This document shows, one piece after another, positions 6,829-15,726 of a stretch of DNA of 34,791 bases. Position numbers and translations under genes: made by a program. Origin of the DNA: Bacteroidaceae bacterium (GTDB taxonomy: Bacteria > Bacteroidota > Bacteroidia > Bacteroidales > Bacteroidaceae); the NCBI GenBank assembly GCA_017453465.1, contig JAFTEV010000009.1, positions 1 through 34,791 on the forward strand, read 5' to 3'. Position 1 is the stretch's first letter. Each line of letters starts with the position of its first letter. A model generated the notes under the pieces. The model worked only from the letters and a program-made list of their open reading frames with translations. It was not told the DNA's origin and searched no databases.

Positions 6829-8463
6829 TTATGCCTTTTCCAGCTGCAAAGTCTTGGTTGGCTGGTCGCACACTTCGCTGGGTCCCCAGTACTGGATTGG
6901 GCCAGGATAAACGTATGCAGTCTGCTTAGCCCATTCTTCGCGCTTCGAAGCGAAATACTTGAAGGGTGCGCCGTCGAGTTCAACGAGTGCTTTGCGGATA
7001 ACGGGCTTCATCTTGCCGTTGCGCTTCTCCATGTTCATCATCATGGTGATGGGCACGCCACCTGCAATCCATTCGGCTGCGGGCTTGGTTGTGTTCTTGA
7101 TGATGGACATGTAGCCCGTCTTGCCGTTGGCGATGAGGCGGCTGGCGTTGTAGCCCAGTGAGTAGCAGTAGTCGGCATCGTAGTTTGACGGAGCGGCGCA
7201 GCGTCCTTCGTAACCGAAGAAGTGGTGCTGTGTGCCGAACTTGCCCACATACTTGTCCTCCTTCTTCCACTGGTCGAGCTTGGCACCCACCATGGTGGAG
7301 AGCAGCTTCTCTGTCTCGATGAGCGAAACTTGCACGTTGCCGTGTGGGTCGCGGTCGAGGGCCAGCTGGCGTGCCACGCTTGTTGGCAGAGAGTTGAATA
7401 CTTCACGGTTCTCTTTTGAGAGGTGCGACTTCACGAAGTCAATCTGCTCGCTGCGACCCAGGTTCTGAGCCTCAGGAGTAGCCAGGATGTCGTTGAGCTG
7501 TGCGATGAGCTTCTTGATGGCGGGGATGAATTCGATGAGACCTTCAGGAATGAGGACAGTACCGAAGTTATTGCCCTCTGCTGCACGTGCGGCAACGACT
7601 TCTGCGATGTAAGTCACAACGTCGTCGAGGCTCATGCCCTTGGCTTCCACTTCCTCGCTGATGAGGCAGATGTTGGGCTGACACTGCAGGGCGCACTCCA
7701 GGGCAATGTGGCTGGCCGAGCGGCCCATGAGCTTGATGAAGTGCCAGTACTTGCGGGCAGAGTTGCAGTCACGCTGAATGTTGCCGATGAGTTCGCTGTA
7801 AGTCTTGCAGGCTGTGTCGAAGCCGAAGCTGGTTTCAATCTGCTCGTTCTTCAGGTCGCCGTCGATAGTCTTAGGACAGCCGATGACCTGCACGCCGTAC
7901 TTCTTGGCTGCATAGTATTCAGCCAGCACACAGGCGTTGGTGTTCGAGTCGTCGCCACCGATGATGACCAGTGCCTTGATGCCCAGTTCGCGCAGAATCT
8001 GGATGCCCTTCTCAAACTGGTCTTCCAGTTCCAGCTTTGTGCGGCCAGAACCGATGATGTCGAAGCCGCCAGTGTTGCGATACTGGTCCATCAGCTCTGG
8101 AGTAATCTCCATGTACTTATGGTCAACCAGACCGCCTGGGCCCAGGATGAAGCCGTAGAGCTTGTTGGCTGGGTTGAGCGACTTCACACCGTCGAACAGG
8201 CCAGAGATGACATTGTGGCCACCAGGAGCCTGACCGCCAGAGAGAATGATACCCACGTTGAAGGGTTCCAACTTTGGCTGTTCGCCCGACTCAAAGGTGA
8301 TGATGGGCATACCATAGGTGTTGGGGAACTCTTCCTTAATCTCTTTCTGATTGCCTACAGATTCTGTAGCCTTGCCCTCAACTGCCACAACAGGACCCTG
8401 CAAGGCTTTTGGCAGTTTGGGCTGATAAGCAGCACGAGCTGCTTGGAGTTTTGAAATAACCAT
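6829..8463 (-). CDS. pfp: Diphosphate--fructose-6-phosphate 1-phosphotransferase (PPi-PFK)
   Basis: This 544-residue enzyme phosphorylates fructose-6-phosphate with pyrophosphate instead of ATP, reversibly, in glycolysis and gluconeogenesis. Sequence signatures are GGQAPGGHN (residues 76-84), GGDDSN (169-174), [10 protein letters not shown] (197-206) and MGRSASH (246-252). The Asp in GGDD and the Lys in PKTIDGD are the residues that mark PPi specificity; ATP enzymes have GGDGS and PGTIDND. The length of about 550 fits the long plant-beta-like PFP clade that is usual in Bacteroidetes. It lies 309 bp downstream of eda, with a palindromic repeat in the gap, and directly upstream of the GH25 gene. 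Confidence 0.95.
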   Translation of the reverse strand: MVISKLQAARAAYQPKLPKALQGPVVAVEGKATESVGNQKEIKEEFPNTYGMPIITFESGEQPKLEPFNVGIILSGGQAPGGHNVISGLFDGVKSLNPANKLYGFILGPGGLVDHKYMEITPELMDQYRNTGGFDIIGSGRTKLELEDQFEKGIQILRELGIKALVIIGGDDSNTNACVLAEYYAAKKYGVQVIGCPKTIDGDLKNEQIETSFGFDTACKTYSELIGNIQRDCNSARKYWHFIKLMGRSASHIALECALQCQPNICLISEEVEAKGMSLDDVVTYIAEVVAARAAEGNNFGTVLIPEGLIEFIPAIKKLIAQLNDILATPEAQNLGRSEQIDFVKSHLSKENREVFNSLPTSVARQLALDRDPHGNVQVSLIETEKLLSTMVGAKLDQWKKEDKYVGKFGTQHHFFGYEGRCAAPSNYDADYCYSLGYNASRLIANGKTGYMSIIKNTTKPAAEWIAGGVPITMMMNMEKRNGKMKPVIRKALVELDGAPFKYFASKREEWAKQTAYVYPGPIQYWGPSEVCDQPTKTLQLEKA

Positions 8464-8550
8464 AATTTATTTGACAATTTTACAAATTACAATTTGACAA
8501 TTGTTTTGCAGTTTACTTATTTAACTTATTTAAGTTCTACAGAATGATTT

Positions 8551-8737
8551 TTTCACCACAAATTGCACAGATTACACAGATTCTCTATGTTGACATTATA
8601 AAAATTGCACAGATTTTAGAGCCGTGAGCGGCTCTTTTGCGCCCTAATGACGAGGCTTTCAAGAAGGAATGCCTTCTCTGTGTAATTTGCTCAAATCCTT
8701 CTGAAAAATCTGTGTAATCAGCGAAATCTGTGGTTTT
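8551..8737. repeat. Intergenic palindromic repeat (CACAGATTACACAGATT family), copy 1
   Basis: The end at 8555-8583 (accacaaattgcacagat...) and the end at 8702-8736 (aatctgtgtaatcagc...ctgtggtt) are imperfect inverted repeats of about 30 bp around 120 bp. Shorter copies of cacagatt occur inside. It fills most of the 309-bp gap between eda and the phosphofructokinase gene; no gene is visible there. Confidence 0.6.
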
Positions 8738-8772
8738 AACATACTCGCGGAAGTTGAATCAATTTATTATTC

Positions 8773-9441
8773 TTAACTTCTTGCTTCCTGCACATAGCCC
8801 AGTGCTTCGCGGCACTTGTCGGTGACGTACTGCCAGTCGCCAGCCTTCACCTTGTCGCTGGGGAAGAGTTTGCTTCCCATGCCTACGCAGAAGACACCGG
8901 CCTTGAACCAGCCCTTCAGGTTTTCGGCTTCGGGAGCCACACCACCTGTGACCATAATCTTTGACCAAGGCATCGGGGCCTTCAGTCCCTTCACCATGTT
9001 GGGGCCAACCACATCGCCGGGGAAGACCTTCGTGAGGTCGCAGCCCAGTTCCTGTGCCTTGCCAATCTCGCTCACCGTCATGCAGCCGGGGCAGTAAGGC
9101 ACGAGGCGGCGGTTGCACACGGGTGCGATTTCGGGATTGAACAGCGGACCCACCACGAAGTTGGCTCCCAGCTGCAGGTAGAGCGCAGCCGTCGGCGCAT
9201 CCACTACGGAGCCGATACCCAGAGCCAGTTCGGGGCACTCCTTGTCAGCCCACTTCACCAGTTCGCCGAATATCTCGTGGGCAAAGTCGCCACGGTTGGT
9301 AAACTCGAAGGCTCGCACGCCGCCTTCATAGCACGCTTTCACTACGTTCTTGCACACGTCCAGGTCTTTGTGGTAGAACACTGGCACCATGCCTGTATCG
9401 CCAATCTTCTTCAGAACAGCTATTTTATCAAATTTTGCCAT
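8773..9441 (-). CDS. eda: 2-dehydro-3-deoxyphosphogluconate (KDPG) aldolase
   Basis: This 222-residue class I aldolase splits KDPG into pyruvate and glyceraldehyde-3-phosphate and often also acts on 4-hydroxy-2-oxoglutarate. The Schiff-base lysine is Lys138 in [10 protein letters not shown], and the catalytic Glu is at about residue 46 ([10 protein letters not shown]). Other family features are [25 protein letters not shown] and the phosphate-binding MVTGGVAPE. In this phylum the [10 protein letters not shown] segment replaces the more common PGVxTPTE. It lies downstream of kdgK on the same strand, separated by 194 bp containing a palindromic repeat. Together they complete the conversion of KDG. 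Confidence 0.95.
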   Translation of the reverse strand: MAKFDKIAVLKKIGDTGMVPVFYHKDLDVCKNVVKACYEGGVRAFEFTNRGDFAHEIFGELVKWADKECPELALGIGSVVDAPTAALYLQLGANFVVGPLFNPEIAPVCNRRLVPYCPGCMTVSEIGKAQELGCDLTKVFPGDVVGPNMVKGLKAPMPWSKIMVTGGVAPEAENLKGWFKAGVFCVGMGSKLFPSDKVKAGDWQYVTDKCREALGYVQEARS

Positions 9442-9459
9442 AACTAATTTATATTATTT

Positions 9460-9613
9460 ACCACAGATTACACGGATTACACAGAACCATTGTGTGGAGT
9501 AATTCTTTTTCATATTACACAGATTTTAGTTTAATGCCTACCACTTGAACAATCAGTAGCAATTCTGTCTCATTCTATCCAAATGAATCTGTGAAATCTG
9601 TGAAATCTGTGGT
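9460..9613. repeat. Intergenic palindromic repeat (CACAGATTACACAGATT family), copy 2
   Basis: The left end (9460-9486, accacagattacacggat...) and right end (9586-9613, ...gtgaaatctgtggt) are inverted repeats of about 27 bp. The same words occur in the element at 8551-8737, so both gaps flanking eda carry a member of one family. Such elements may form hairpins in the kdgK-eda message. Confidence 0.6.
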
Positions 9614-9635
9614 GATTCACTTCAAATCAGAGAAA

Positions 9636-10658
9636 TCATCGTTGTACACGTCCGTTGGCAGCACCGCCGGCCAGGGCCTCGACTTCTTCCACGCTGACCA
9701 GGTTGAAGTCGCCGTTGATGGTGTGCTTCAGTGCGCTGGCTGCTACGGCAAACTCCAGGGCCTCGCCCTGTGTGGGCTTGGTGAGCAGACCGTGGATGAG
9801 ACCGCCGGAGAAGGAGTCGCCGCCACCGATGCGGTCGATGATGGGGTTGATGTCGTAACGCTTGCTCTGGTAGAACTCCTTGCCGTCGTAGATGAGTGCC
9901 TTCCATCCGTTGTGGGTGGCAGAGAACGACTCACGCAGGGTGCTGACTACGTACTCGAAGCCAAACTCTTCCTTCATCTGGCGGAAGATGCCTTCATAGC
10001 CGGCAGCATTGGTTTCGCCGCCTTCCACATCAGCGTCGGGCTTGAAGCCAAGACAGAGTTCTGCGTCTTCCTCATTGCCGATGCACACGTCAACATACTG
10101 CATCAGGGGGCGCATGATACTGATAGCCTTTTCGCTGGTCCACAGCTTCTTGCGGAAGTTCAAGTCAACACTTACTTTAACACCATGCTTCTTGGCAGCG
10201 ATACAGGCCTGGCGCAGACATTCGGCACTCTGGTCGCTGATGGCGGGTGTGATGCCGCTCCAGTGGAACCAGTCGGCACCCTCGAAGATGGCGTCGAAGT
10301 CGAAGTCTTCGGGCTTAGCCTCGGCGATGGCCGAGTGTGCTCGGTCGTAGATGACCTTGGAGGGGCGCATCGAGGCACCCGTCTCGGCGTAGTAGAGACC
10401 CACGCGGTCGCCGCCACGGGCAATGAAGTCGGTGTTGACACCATAGCGGCGCAGCGCGTTCACCGCAATCTGCCCGATTTCGTGCTTGGGCAGCTTGCTG
10501 ACGAAGTAGCACTGGTGGCCGTAGTTGGCACAGCTGATAGCCACGTTGGCCTCGCCGCCGCCGGGGATGATGCGGAAACTGTCGGCCTGGATGAAGCGGT
10601 CGTTACCTTCCGGAGAGAGGCGAAGCATGATTTCGCCCATTGTCACAATTTTAGCCAT
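9636..10658 (-). CDS. kdgK: 2-dehydro-3-deoxygluconate kinase (PfkB family)
   Basis: This 340-residue sugar kinase converts KDG to KDPG with ATP. The PfkB fold is shown by the N-terminal GEIMLRLSPEGNDRF, the substrate-binding IIPGGGEANVAI (about residues 30-41), and signature 2 DRIGGGDSFSGGLIHG with the catalytic base at Asp291. WFHWSGITPA and VSVDLNFRKKLW are typical of KDG kinases rather than ribokinases. Its downstream partner eda uses the product directly. A promoter box at 10743-10751 gives a leader of about 78 nt. The divergent LacI-type gene probably controls it. Upstream uronate enzymes (isomerase, dehydratase) are not in this window. Confidence 0.95.
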   Translation of the reverse strand: MAKIVTMGEIMLRLSPEGNDRFIQADSFRIIPGGGEANVAISCANYGHQCYFVSKLPKHEIGQIAVNALRRYGVNTDFIARGGDRVGLYYAETGASMRPSKVIYDRAHSAIAEAKPEDFDFDAIFEGADWFHWSGITPAISDQSAECLRQACIAAKKHGVKVSVDLNFRKKLWTSEKAISIMRPLMQYVDVCIGNEEDAELCLGFKPDADVEGGETNAAGYEGIFRQMKEEFGFEYVVSTLRESFSATHNGWKALIYDGKEFYQSKRYDINPIIDRIGGGDSFSGGLIHGLLTKPTQGEALEFAVAASALKHTINGDFNLVSVEEVEALAGGAANGRVQR

Positions 10659-10742
10659 GTTTTGTTTTTCTTAAGGGGGTTAAGTTAATTATTATCGTTA
10701 GTTTTTATTTCGCACGGCTGGATGGCAGCCTTCAATTCTTGT

Positions 10743-10751
10743 GCAAATTTA
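10743..10751 (-). promoter_or_regulatory. Bacteroidetes -7 promoter box for kdgK-eda
   Basis: The minus strand reads TAAATTTGC, an exact TAnnTTTGC. Transcription should start near 10736. It lies back to back with the regulator promoter at 10858-10866. Confidence 0.6.
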
Positions 10752-10857
10752 AGAAAAAACATCGAGATTATGATACTTTTTCCGCTGTTTTTTTAGAAAA
10801 TCCCTGTTTTTAACAAGTTTTTTCTATTAACTTGCTTACACAGAAAACAAAAATGCT

Positions 10858-10866
10858 TAACTTTGC
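10858..10866 (+). promoter_or_regulatory. Bacteroidetes -7 promoter box for the LacI-type gene
   Basis: TAACTTTGC matches the consensus exactly, with TTGC at 10832-10835 as a plausible -33 element. The start would be near 10873, giving a leader of about 77 nt. Confidence 0.65.
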
Positions 10867-10875
10867 ACGCTTTTT

Positions 10876-10892
10876 CGCACAGCATGTGTGCG
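10876..10892. promoter_or_regulatory. Candidate operator palindrome
   Basis: Cgcaca (10876-10881) and tgtgcg (10887-10892) are perfect inverted repeats around gcatg, lying at about +3 to +20 of the predicted regulator transcript. The position suits autoregulation by the LacI-family protein. A related half site, cgcac, occurs at about 10712-10716 near kdgK. It could also be a chance palindrome. Confidence 0.3.
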
Positions 10893-10949
10893 TTTACAAA
10901 AGCCGGAAGAGAATAGAAAGAGACATTTTTTAAGGTATAAAAAGATACA

Positions 10950-12020
10950 ATGGAAGTTCAGTCCAAAATTCGCATCAAGGACATTGCCGAAATGGCGGGC
11001 GTGTCGGTCGGCACGGTTGACCGTGTCATCCACGGGCGCACCAACGTGTCGCAGAAGTCATACGAAAAGGTGCAGCGCGTGCTCGACGAAATCAACTATG
11101 TGCCCAACCACTACGCTTCGGCACTGGCCAGCAACAAGGTGCACGAGTTTGCAGCCATCCTGCCCATGCACGAAGTCGATAGCTACTGGGCACGTGTAGA
11201 GAAGGGTCTGTACGACGGCGTGCGTAAGTTCAACGACTTCAAAATCAGTTTCAAGGTCTTCAGCTACGACCCCTTCAACGACGACTCGTTCAAGGCAGAG
11301 TGTGACAACCTCATCGAGTCGAAGCCCGATGCCGTCATCATAGGCCCCATCTTCAACCACAACATCATGAAGGGCTTTGTTGACCGCCTGGCCAGCGAGG
11401 AGATTCCCTACGCCCTGCTCGACAGCAACTGGCCCGAATTTGACCCCGTCACGTTCTACGGACAGGATTCGCTGAAGAGCGGCGAGTTTTCGGGCCGCAT
11501 CATGCACATGGCCATGGACAGCAAGGACAGCAAGATAGCCCTGTTCCGCGTGATGGGCGAAGGCCGCGTGGCCAGCCGCCAGCAGATGAACCGCGAGGTG
11601 GGCTTCCGCGACTACATGAAGCAGCACTGCCCCGACTGCCAGATTATCGACGTAAACCTCTATGCCTACGACAAGCAGGGCATGAAGCAGATACTCTCCG
11701 ACTTCTTCACCGAACACCCCGACGTGCTCTACGCCCTGTCCTTCAACTCCAGCATCCACCTGGTGGGCAACTACCTGCGCACCGAGATGCCGCAGCACCC
11801 CCACGTCACCCTGCTGGGCTACGACGCTGTGGACGCAAACGTGAAGTGCGTGAAGGACGGCACAGTGGATTTCCTCGTGGCACAGCACCCACACGACCAG
11901 GGCCTCAACTGCTTCCGCACCATGTTCAACGCCTGTGTGCTCCACATCAAGCAGAAGCGCGACCACTACGTCAGCATCGAGCTGCTCACGAAGGAAAACA
12001 TTGATTTCTACACCGATTAG
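10950..12020 (+). CDS. LacI-family transcriptional regulator, probable uronate/KDG control
   Basis: This 356-residue protein has an N-terminal helix-turn-helix of the LacI type (IRIKDIAEMAGVSVGTVDRVIHGR, residues 8-31) with the hinge NYVPNHYASALAS. A periplasmic-binding-protein-like sensor domain follows (FAAILPMHEVDSYWARVEKGL to the end), of the type that binds a sugar or sugar phosphate. The ATG is 84 nt downstream of the promoter box. It diverges from kdgK-eda, so regulation of that unit by a uronate intermediate is likely, though the ligand cannot be read from sequence. Many Bacteroidales pectin loci carry such a regulator. Confidence 0.92.
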   Translation: MEVQSKIRIKDIAEMAGVSVGTVDRVIHGRTNVSQKSYEKVQRVLDEINYVPNHYASALASNKVHEFAAILPMHEVDSYWARVEKGLYDGVRKFNDFKISFKVFSYDPFNDDSFKAECDNLIESKPDAVIIGPIFNHNIMKGFVDRLASEEIPYALLDSNWPEFDPVTFYGQDSLKSGEFSGRIMHMAMDSKDSKIALFRVMGEGRVASRQQMNREVGFRDYMKQHCPDCQIIDVNLYAYDKQGMKQILSDFFTEHPDVLYALSFNSSIHLVGNYLRTEMPQHPHVTLLGYDAVDANVKCVKDGTVDFLVAQHPHDQGLNCFRTMFNACVLHIKQKRDHYVSIELLTKENIDFYTD

Positions 12021-12243
12021 CACCCACACAAGCGTGGCACAGTTCTCCCGTCGCCACGCCACCGCATTGCCACGACCGCAGCAATGCTCTCCCACTGCCG
12101 CCGCACTGCACTGTCAGCGCGGCGGCACTGCATTCCCACCCTGGCGAGACTGCGGCCCCACAGCGGCGGCAATGCAGCCAAACCAAGGGCAAATAGCAGC
12201 ATTAGCAAAAAAGCCAAATGGCCAGTTCTGGGATTCTTCCAAG
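12021..12243. other. Gene-free GC-rich stretch with repeated GCA(A/C)TGC words
   Basis: After the regulator stop, a GC-rich, non-coding-looking segment repeats gcattgc/gcaatgc/gcactgc and gcggcggc words, for example near 12060-12180. No conserved start, ribosome site or domain is visible in any frame. It could fold into several small hairpins. I see no gene here. Confidence 0.4.
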
Positions 12244-12306
12244 CTGCTAACCGCTAATATGCTATATAGTATATAAATAACTATATAGCATATTAGCGGT
12301 TAGCAG
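12244..12306. repeat. 27-bp perfect inverted repeat with 9-nt loop
   Basis: The left arm (12244-12270, starting ctgctaaccgctaatatg) and right arm (12280-12306, ending gcatattagcggttagcag) are complementary at all 27 positions, around the loop atataaata. A hairpin this long and perfect between two genes suggests a transcript end structure or a small mobile element. There is no T-run on either side, so it is not a canonical intrinsic terminator. It would separate the regulator from the nqr promoter. Confidence 0.8.
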
Positions 12307-12477
12307 ACATGGCCGAAGTTTTTCCCAGCCCGCCCAATACTCATACATCATTGGCAAATGACTGATTTGTGCTCTCTGCATTGCATTGTATGGGTGGAAA
12401 GGGGCACAACGGAGAGAATAAGTTCGGGGAAAACGAAAATAACGTGCCCGAAATTTTCTTTTTCAAAGAATATGCAC

Positions 12478-12486
12478 TAACTTTGC
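12478..12486 (+). promoter_or_regulatory. Bacteroidetes -7 promoter box of the nqr operon
   Basis: TAACTTTGC matches the consensus exactly. A start near 12493 gives a leader of about 57 nt before nqrA. The T-rich stretch at about 12453-12463 may hold the -33 element. Confidence 0.65.
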
Positions 12487-12549
12487 AGTCTGAATGCGTC
12501 TTGTAGGCGCAAAACGAGAGAAACAATCCAAATTTTATTTATTAACAAT

Positions 12550-13893
12550 ATGGCGAATGTAATTAAGCTAAAGAAGGGCCTTGACATCAACCTGAAGGGC
12601 AAGGCTACCGGGAAGCTGTCTGCCGCCAACGCATCGAAAGTCTATGGACTGGTGCCCGATGCGTTCTGGGGCATGAAGCCGAAGGTGGTCGTGAAAGAAG
12701 GAGATGAAGTAAAGGCTGGCGATGCACTGTTTGTCAACAAGCTGCATCCCGAAATGAAGTTCGTCTCCCCCGTTGCAGGCAAGGTTAAACTTGTGGAGAG
12801 AGGCGAGCGTCGCAAAGTTTTAAGCGTTCAGGTCGAAGCCGCCGCACAGCAGAAGTACGTGGACTTCGGGAAGAAGCAGGTCAATTCGCTCAATGCAGAA
12901 CAGGTGAAGGCCGCCCTGCTGGAAAGCGGGCTTTTCGGCTTCATCATCCAGCGCCCCTATGCTGTCGTGGCCAATCCAGCCGACCAGCCTAAGGCGATTT
13001 TTATTTCTGCATTCAGCGACATGCCCCTGGCCGCCGACGTCAACATTGCGCTGAAAGGCCGCGAGCAGGAATTTCAGACGGGTGTCGATGCGCTGGCCAA
13101 GATTGCCCCAGTGCACGTGGGCGTGAAGGCCGGCAGCATCCTGGCTGGCACCAAGAACGCCACGCTGACAGAGTTCCAGGGCAAGTGTCCCGCCGGCAAC
13201 GTAGGCGTGCAGATTAACCACGTCAACCCCATCAACAAGGGCGAAGTGGTCTGGACACTGGGTGCCGAGGAGGTGGCCATGATTGGCCGTCTGTTCAGCG
13301 AAGGCAAGGCCGATTTCACCCGCACCATCGCCGTGGCCGGTTCGGAAATCAAGGAGCCGCAGTACAAGCAGGTGCTCATCGGCGCAACCATTGGCGACAT
13401 CGTGGCCGGCAATGTGAAGACCGACAAGAAGGTGCGCCTGATTGACGGCAACCCGCTGACGGGTCAGCAGACCTCGGAGGCCAGTTTCCTCATGGCCCAC
13501 AGCACCGAGCTGACAGCCATCCCTGAGGGCGACGATGCCGACGAACTGTTTGGCTGGATCAGTCCGCGCCTGAACGAGTTCAGTGTGAGCCGTTCCTACT
13601 TCTCCTGGCTCATGCCGAAGAGCAAGGAATACACACTGGATGCCCGTGTGAAGGGTGGCCACCGCCACATGATTTTCAGCGGCGAATATGACAGCGTGTT
13701 CCCCATGGACATCTATCCGGAACAGCTGGTGAAGGCTATCATCGCCGGCGACATCGACCGCATGGAGGCCCTGGGCATATACGAAGTGGCTCCAGAGGAC
13801 TTCGCCGTGGCCGAGTTTGTGGACAGCAGTAAAGTTGAACTCCAGCGCATTGTCAGGGAAGGTCTTGACATGCTGCGTAAAGAAAACGAATAA
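12550..13893 (+). CDS. nqrA: Na+-translocating NADH:quinone reductase subunit A
   Basis: This 447-residue peripheral subunit is on the cytoplasmic side of the six-subunit Nqr pump, which oxidises NADH, reduces quinone and exports Na+. The N-terminus VIKLKKGLDINLKGKATGKL is the usual NqrA start, followed by the biotinyl-like barrel (PKVVVKEGDEVKAGDALF, then PEMKFVSPVAGKV). The core motifs HVGVKAGSILAGTKNA and GEYDSVFPMDIYPEQLVKAI are typical of the family. It is the first gene of the operon, and nqrB starts 7 nt after its stop. Length is normal. Confidence 0.96.
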   Translation: MANVIKLKKGLDINLKGKATGKLSAANASKVYGLVPDAFWGMKPKVVVKEGDEVKAGDALFVNKLHPEMKFVSPVAGKVKLVERGERRKVLSVQVEAAAQQKYVDFGKKQVNSLNAEQVKAALLESGLFGFIIQRPYAVVANPADQPKAIFISAFSDMPLAADVNIALKGREQEFQTGVDALAKIAPVHVGVKAGSILAGTKNATLTEFQGKCPAGNVGVQINHVNPINKGEVVWTLGAEEVAMIGRLFSEGKADFTRTIAVAGSEIKEPQYKQVLIGATIGDIVAGNVKTDKKVRLIDGNPLTGQQTSEASFLMAHSTELTAIPEGDDADELFGWISPRLNEFSVSRSYFSWLMPKSKEYTLDARVKGGHRHMIFSGEYDSVFPMDIYPEQLVKAIIAGDIDRMEALGIYEVAPEDFAVAEFVDSSKVELQRIVREGLDMLRKENE

Positions 13894-13900
13894 GCACACT

Positions 13901-15064
13901 ATGGGACTTAAGAAAATTCTTGACAACTTGAAGCCTACCTTCTCTGAGGGAGGTAAGCTGAGCGCATTCGGCTCTTTCTACGACGCGATGGAGACCTTCT
14001 TCTACGTGCCCAACGAGACAGCCAAGCCTAAAGGTGCGCAAATACACGATGCAATCGACTCGAAGCGTTCCATCTTCTTCGTCATCATTGCAATGATTCC
14101 CGCCATCCTCTTCGGAATGTACAACATCGGCTATCAGCACAGCCTCGCCACGGGTTGCACCGAGGACTGCTGCGTCTGGAGCCAGTTCCTCTACGGACTG
14201 GGCGTGATGCTGCCCAAGATTGTGGTCAGCTACGCCGTGGGCCTGGGCATAGAGATTGCCGTGGCCCAGTGGAAGAAGGAAGAAGTGCACGAGGGTTTCT
14301 TCGTCACCGGCATCCTGATTCCGATGATTGTTCCCGCCAACTGCCCGCTGTGGATTCTGGCCATTGCAACGGCCTTCGCCGTCATCTTCGCCAAGGAAGT
14401 CTTCGGCGGAACGGGCATGAACATCTTCAACCCCGCACTCATCACACGCGCATTCCTCTTCTTTGCCTACCCGTCCATGATGTCGGGCGACAAGGTGTGG
14501 GTGAACGCAGACTACATGGACTGCATCAACGGCACGGTTGACGGCTACTCCTGCGCCACTCCGCTGGGACAGCTCGGCGCTGGTGAACCCGTGACCTACA
14601 GTGCCATGGACACCATCATCGGCACCATCCCCGGCTCTATCGGCGAGACCAGCGTCATTGCCATCCTCATCGGTGCAGTCATCCTCATCTGGGCTGGCGT
14701 GGCAAGCTGGAAGATTATGCTCTCCTGCTTTGCCGGCGGTGCTCTGATGGCCTACCTGCTGCCCTACGGCGATGCCCAGGCACTGAACTTCGAGTGGTGG
14801 GAACAGCTCACCGTGGGCGGCTTCTGCTTCGGCGCAGTCTTCATGGCCACCGACCCCGTGACCAGTCCGCGCACAGAGGGCGGCAAGTGGATCTTCGGCT
14901 TCCTCATCGGAGCCATGGCCATCATCATCCGCGTGCTCAACCCCGGCTACCCTGAGGGCATGATGCTCGCCATCCTGCTGATGAACGTGTTTGCACCGCT
15001 CTTCGACTATTTCTTTGTTCAGTCAAACATCAACATGCGCGCCAAGCGTGCAGCTAAAAAATAA
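13901..15064 (+). CDS. nqrB: Na+-translocating NADH:quinone reductase subunit B
   Basis: This 387-residue membrane subunit carries a covalent FMN and contributes the quinone and Na+ path. I placed the start at the ATG of MGLKKILDNLKPTF, 7 nt after nqrA; an upstream ATG in the same frame lies inside nqrA. It has about ten hydrophobic segments and the family motifs EVFGGTGMNIFNPALITRAF and ATDPVTSPRTEGGKWIFG. The FMN attachment Thr is Thr220 in SCATPLG, where the usual motif is SGAT, so a Cys replaces the Gly. The gene is followed by a strong Shine-Dalgarno for nqrC. Confidence 0.95.
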   Translation: MGLKKILDNLKPTFSEGGKLSAFGSFYDAMETFFYVPNETAKPKGAQIHDAIDSKRSIFFVIIAMIPAILFGMYNIGYQHSLATGCTEDCCVWSQFLYGLGVMLPKIVVSYAVGLGIEIAVAQWKKEEVHEGFFVTGILIPMIVPANCPLWILAIATAFAVIFAKEVFGGTGMNIFNPALITRAFLFFAYPSMMSGDKVWVNADYMDCINGTVDGYSCATPLGQLGAGEPVTYSAMDTIIGTIPGSIGETSVIAILIGAVILIWAGVASWKIMLSCFAGGALMAYLLPYGDAQALNFEWWEQLTVGGFCFGAVFMATDPVTSPRTEGGKWIFGFLIGAMAIIIRVLNPGYPEGMMLAILLMNVFAPLFDYFFVQSNINMRAKRAAKK

Positions 15065-15079
15065 GGAGGACACAAGACT

Positions 15080-15712
15080 ATGGCAAAATTGAATACAAAC
15101 AGCAACGCATATACTATTATATATGCCAGCGTGCTCGTCATCATCGTGGCGTTCCTCCTTGCCTTCGTTGCATCGGCCCTAAGACCGACACAGGACGCTA
15201 ACGTGGCACTCGACACAAAGAAGCAGATACTTTCGGCACTGAACATCCGCGACCTCTCCAATGCTGAGGCAGAAGCCAAGTACAGCGAGGTCATCACCAG
15301 CGGCGAACTCAACAGCCCTACCCTCACAGCCAATGTGGACGGCGAGGAGAAACTCATCGTGGCCGTCAAGGGTGCAGGTCTCTGGGGTCCGCTCTGGGGA
15401 TGGGTTTCCATCAACAAGGACGGCCAGACCGTGTATGGCACCTTCTTCAACCACGAATCTGAGACCGCCGGCCTCGGCGCACGCATCAAGGAGCAGTGGT
15501 TCCAGGATGAATTTCAGGGCAAGAAAATCTATGGTGCCGACGGCAACGTAGCCCTCGGTGTATATAAGAAAGGTAAGGCTCCAGCCACACTGTCGGCAGA
15601 CAACTACGTCGATGCTGTGACAGGTGCCACACTCACATCAAATGGTGTTAACGACATGATTCAGAAGTGCCTCACAGACAATCAGGGCGCAATTGAAGCA
15701 TTTAAAGAATAA
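15080..15712 (+). CDS. nqrC: Na+-translocating NADH:quinone reductase subunit C
   Basis: This 210-residue subunit has one N-terminal membrane helix (about residues 10-32) and an extracytoplasmic FMN domain. The FMN-binding Thr is Thr184 in VTGATLTSNGV, matching the S/TGAT motif. The segment GLWGPLWGWVSI is typical of NqrC and RnfG. It has a strong Shine-Dalgarno, AAGGAGG at 15063-15069, overlapping the nqrB stop. This is unusual for Bacteroidetes, where such sites are often weak. Like other Bacteroidetes NqrC it is shorter than the Vibrio form. Confidence 0.95.
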   Translation: MAKLNTNSNAYTIIYASVLVIIVAFLLAFVASALRPTQDANVALDTKKQILSALNIRDLSNAEAEAKYSEVITSGELNSPTLTANVDGEEKLIVAVKGAGLWGPLWGWVSINKDGQTVYGTFFNHESETAGLGARIKEQWFQDEFQGKKIYGADGNVALGVYKKGKAPATLSADNYVDAVTGATLTSNGVNDMIQKCLTDNQGAIEAFKE

Positions 15713-15726
15713 GGAGGACAAAGAAC

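Noticed and set aside
11058-12095. Minus-strand open frame of 345 codons over the LacI-type gene
   Set aside because: It is antisense to a gene with clear helix-turn-helix and sensor domains; the product is rich in Val, His and Ala as expected of a shadow frame.
12050-12180. GCA(A/C)TGC words read as a CRISPR or iteron array
   Set aside because: The units are too short and irregular, with no constant spacer length.
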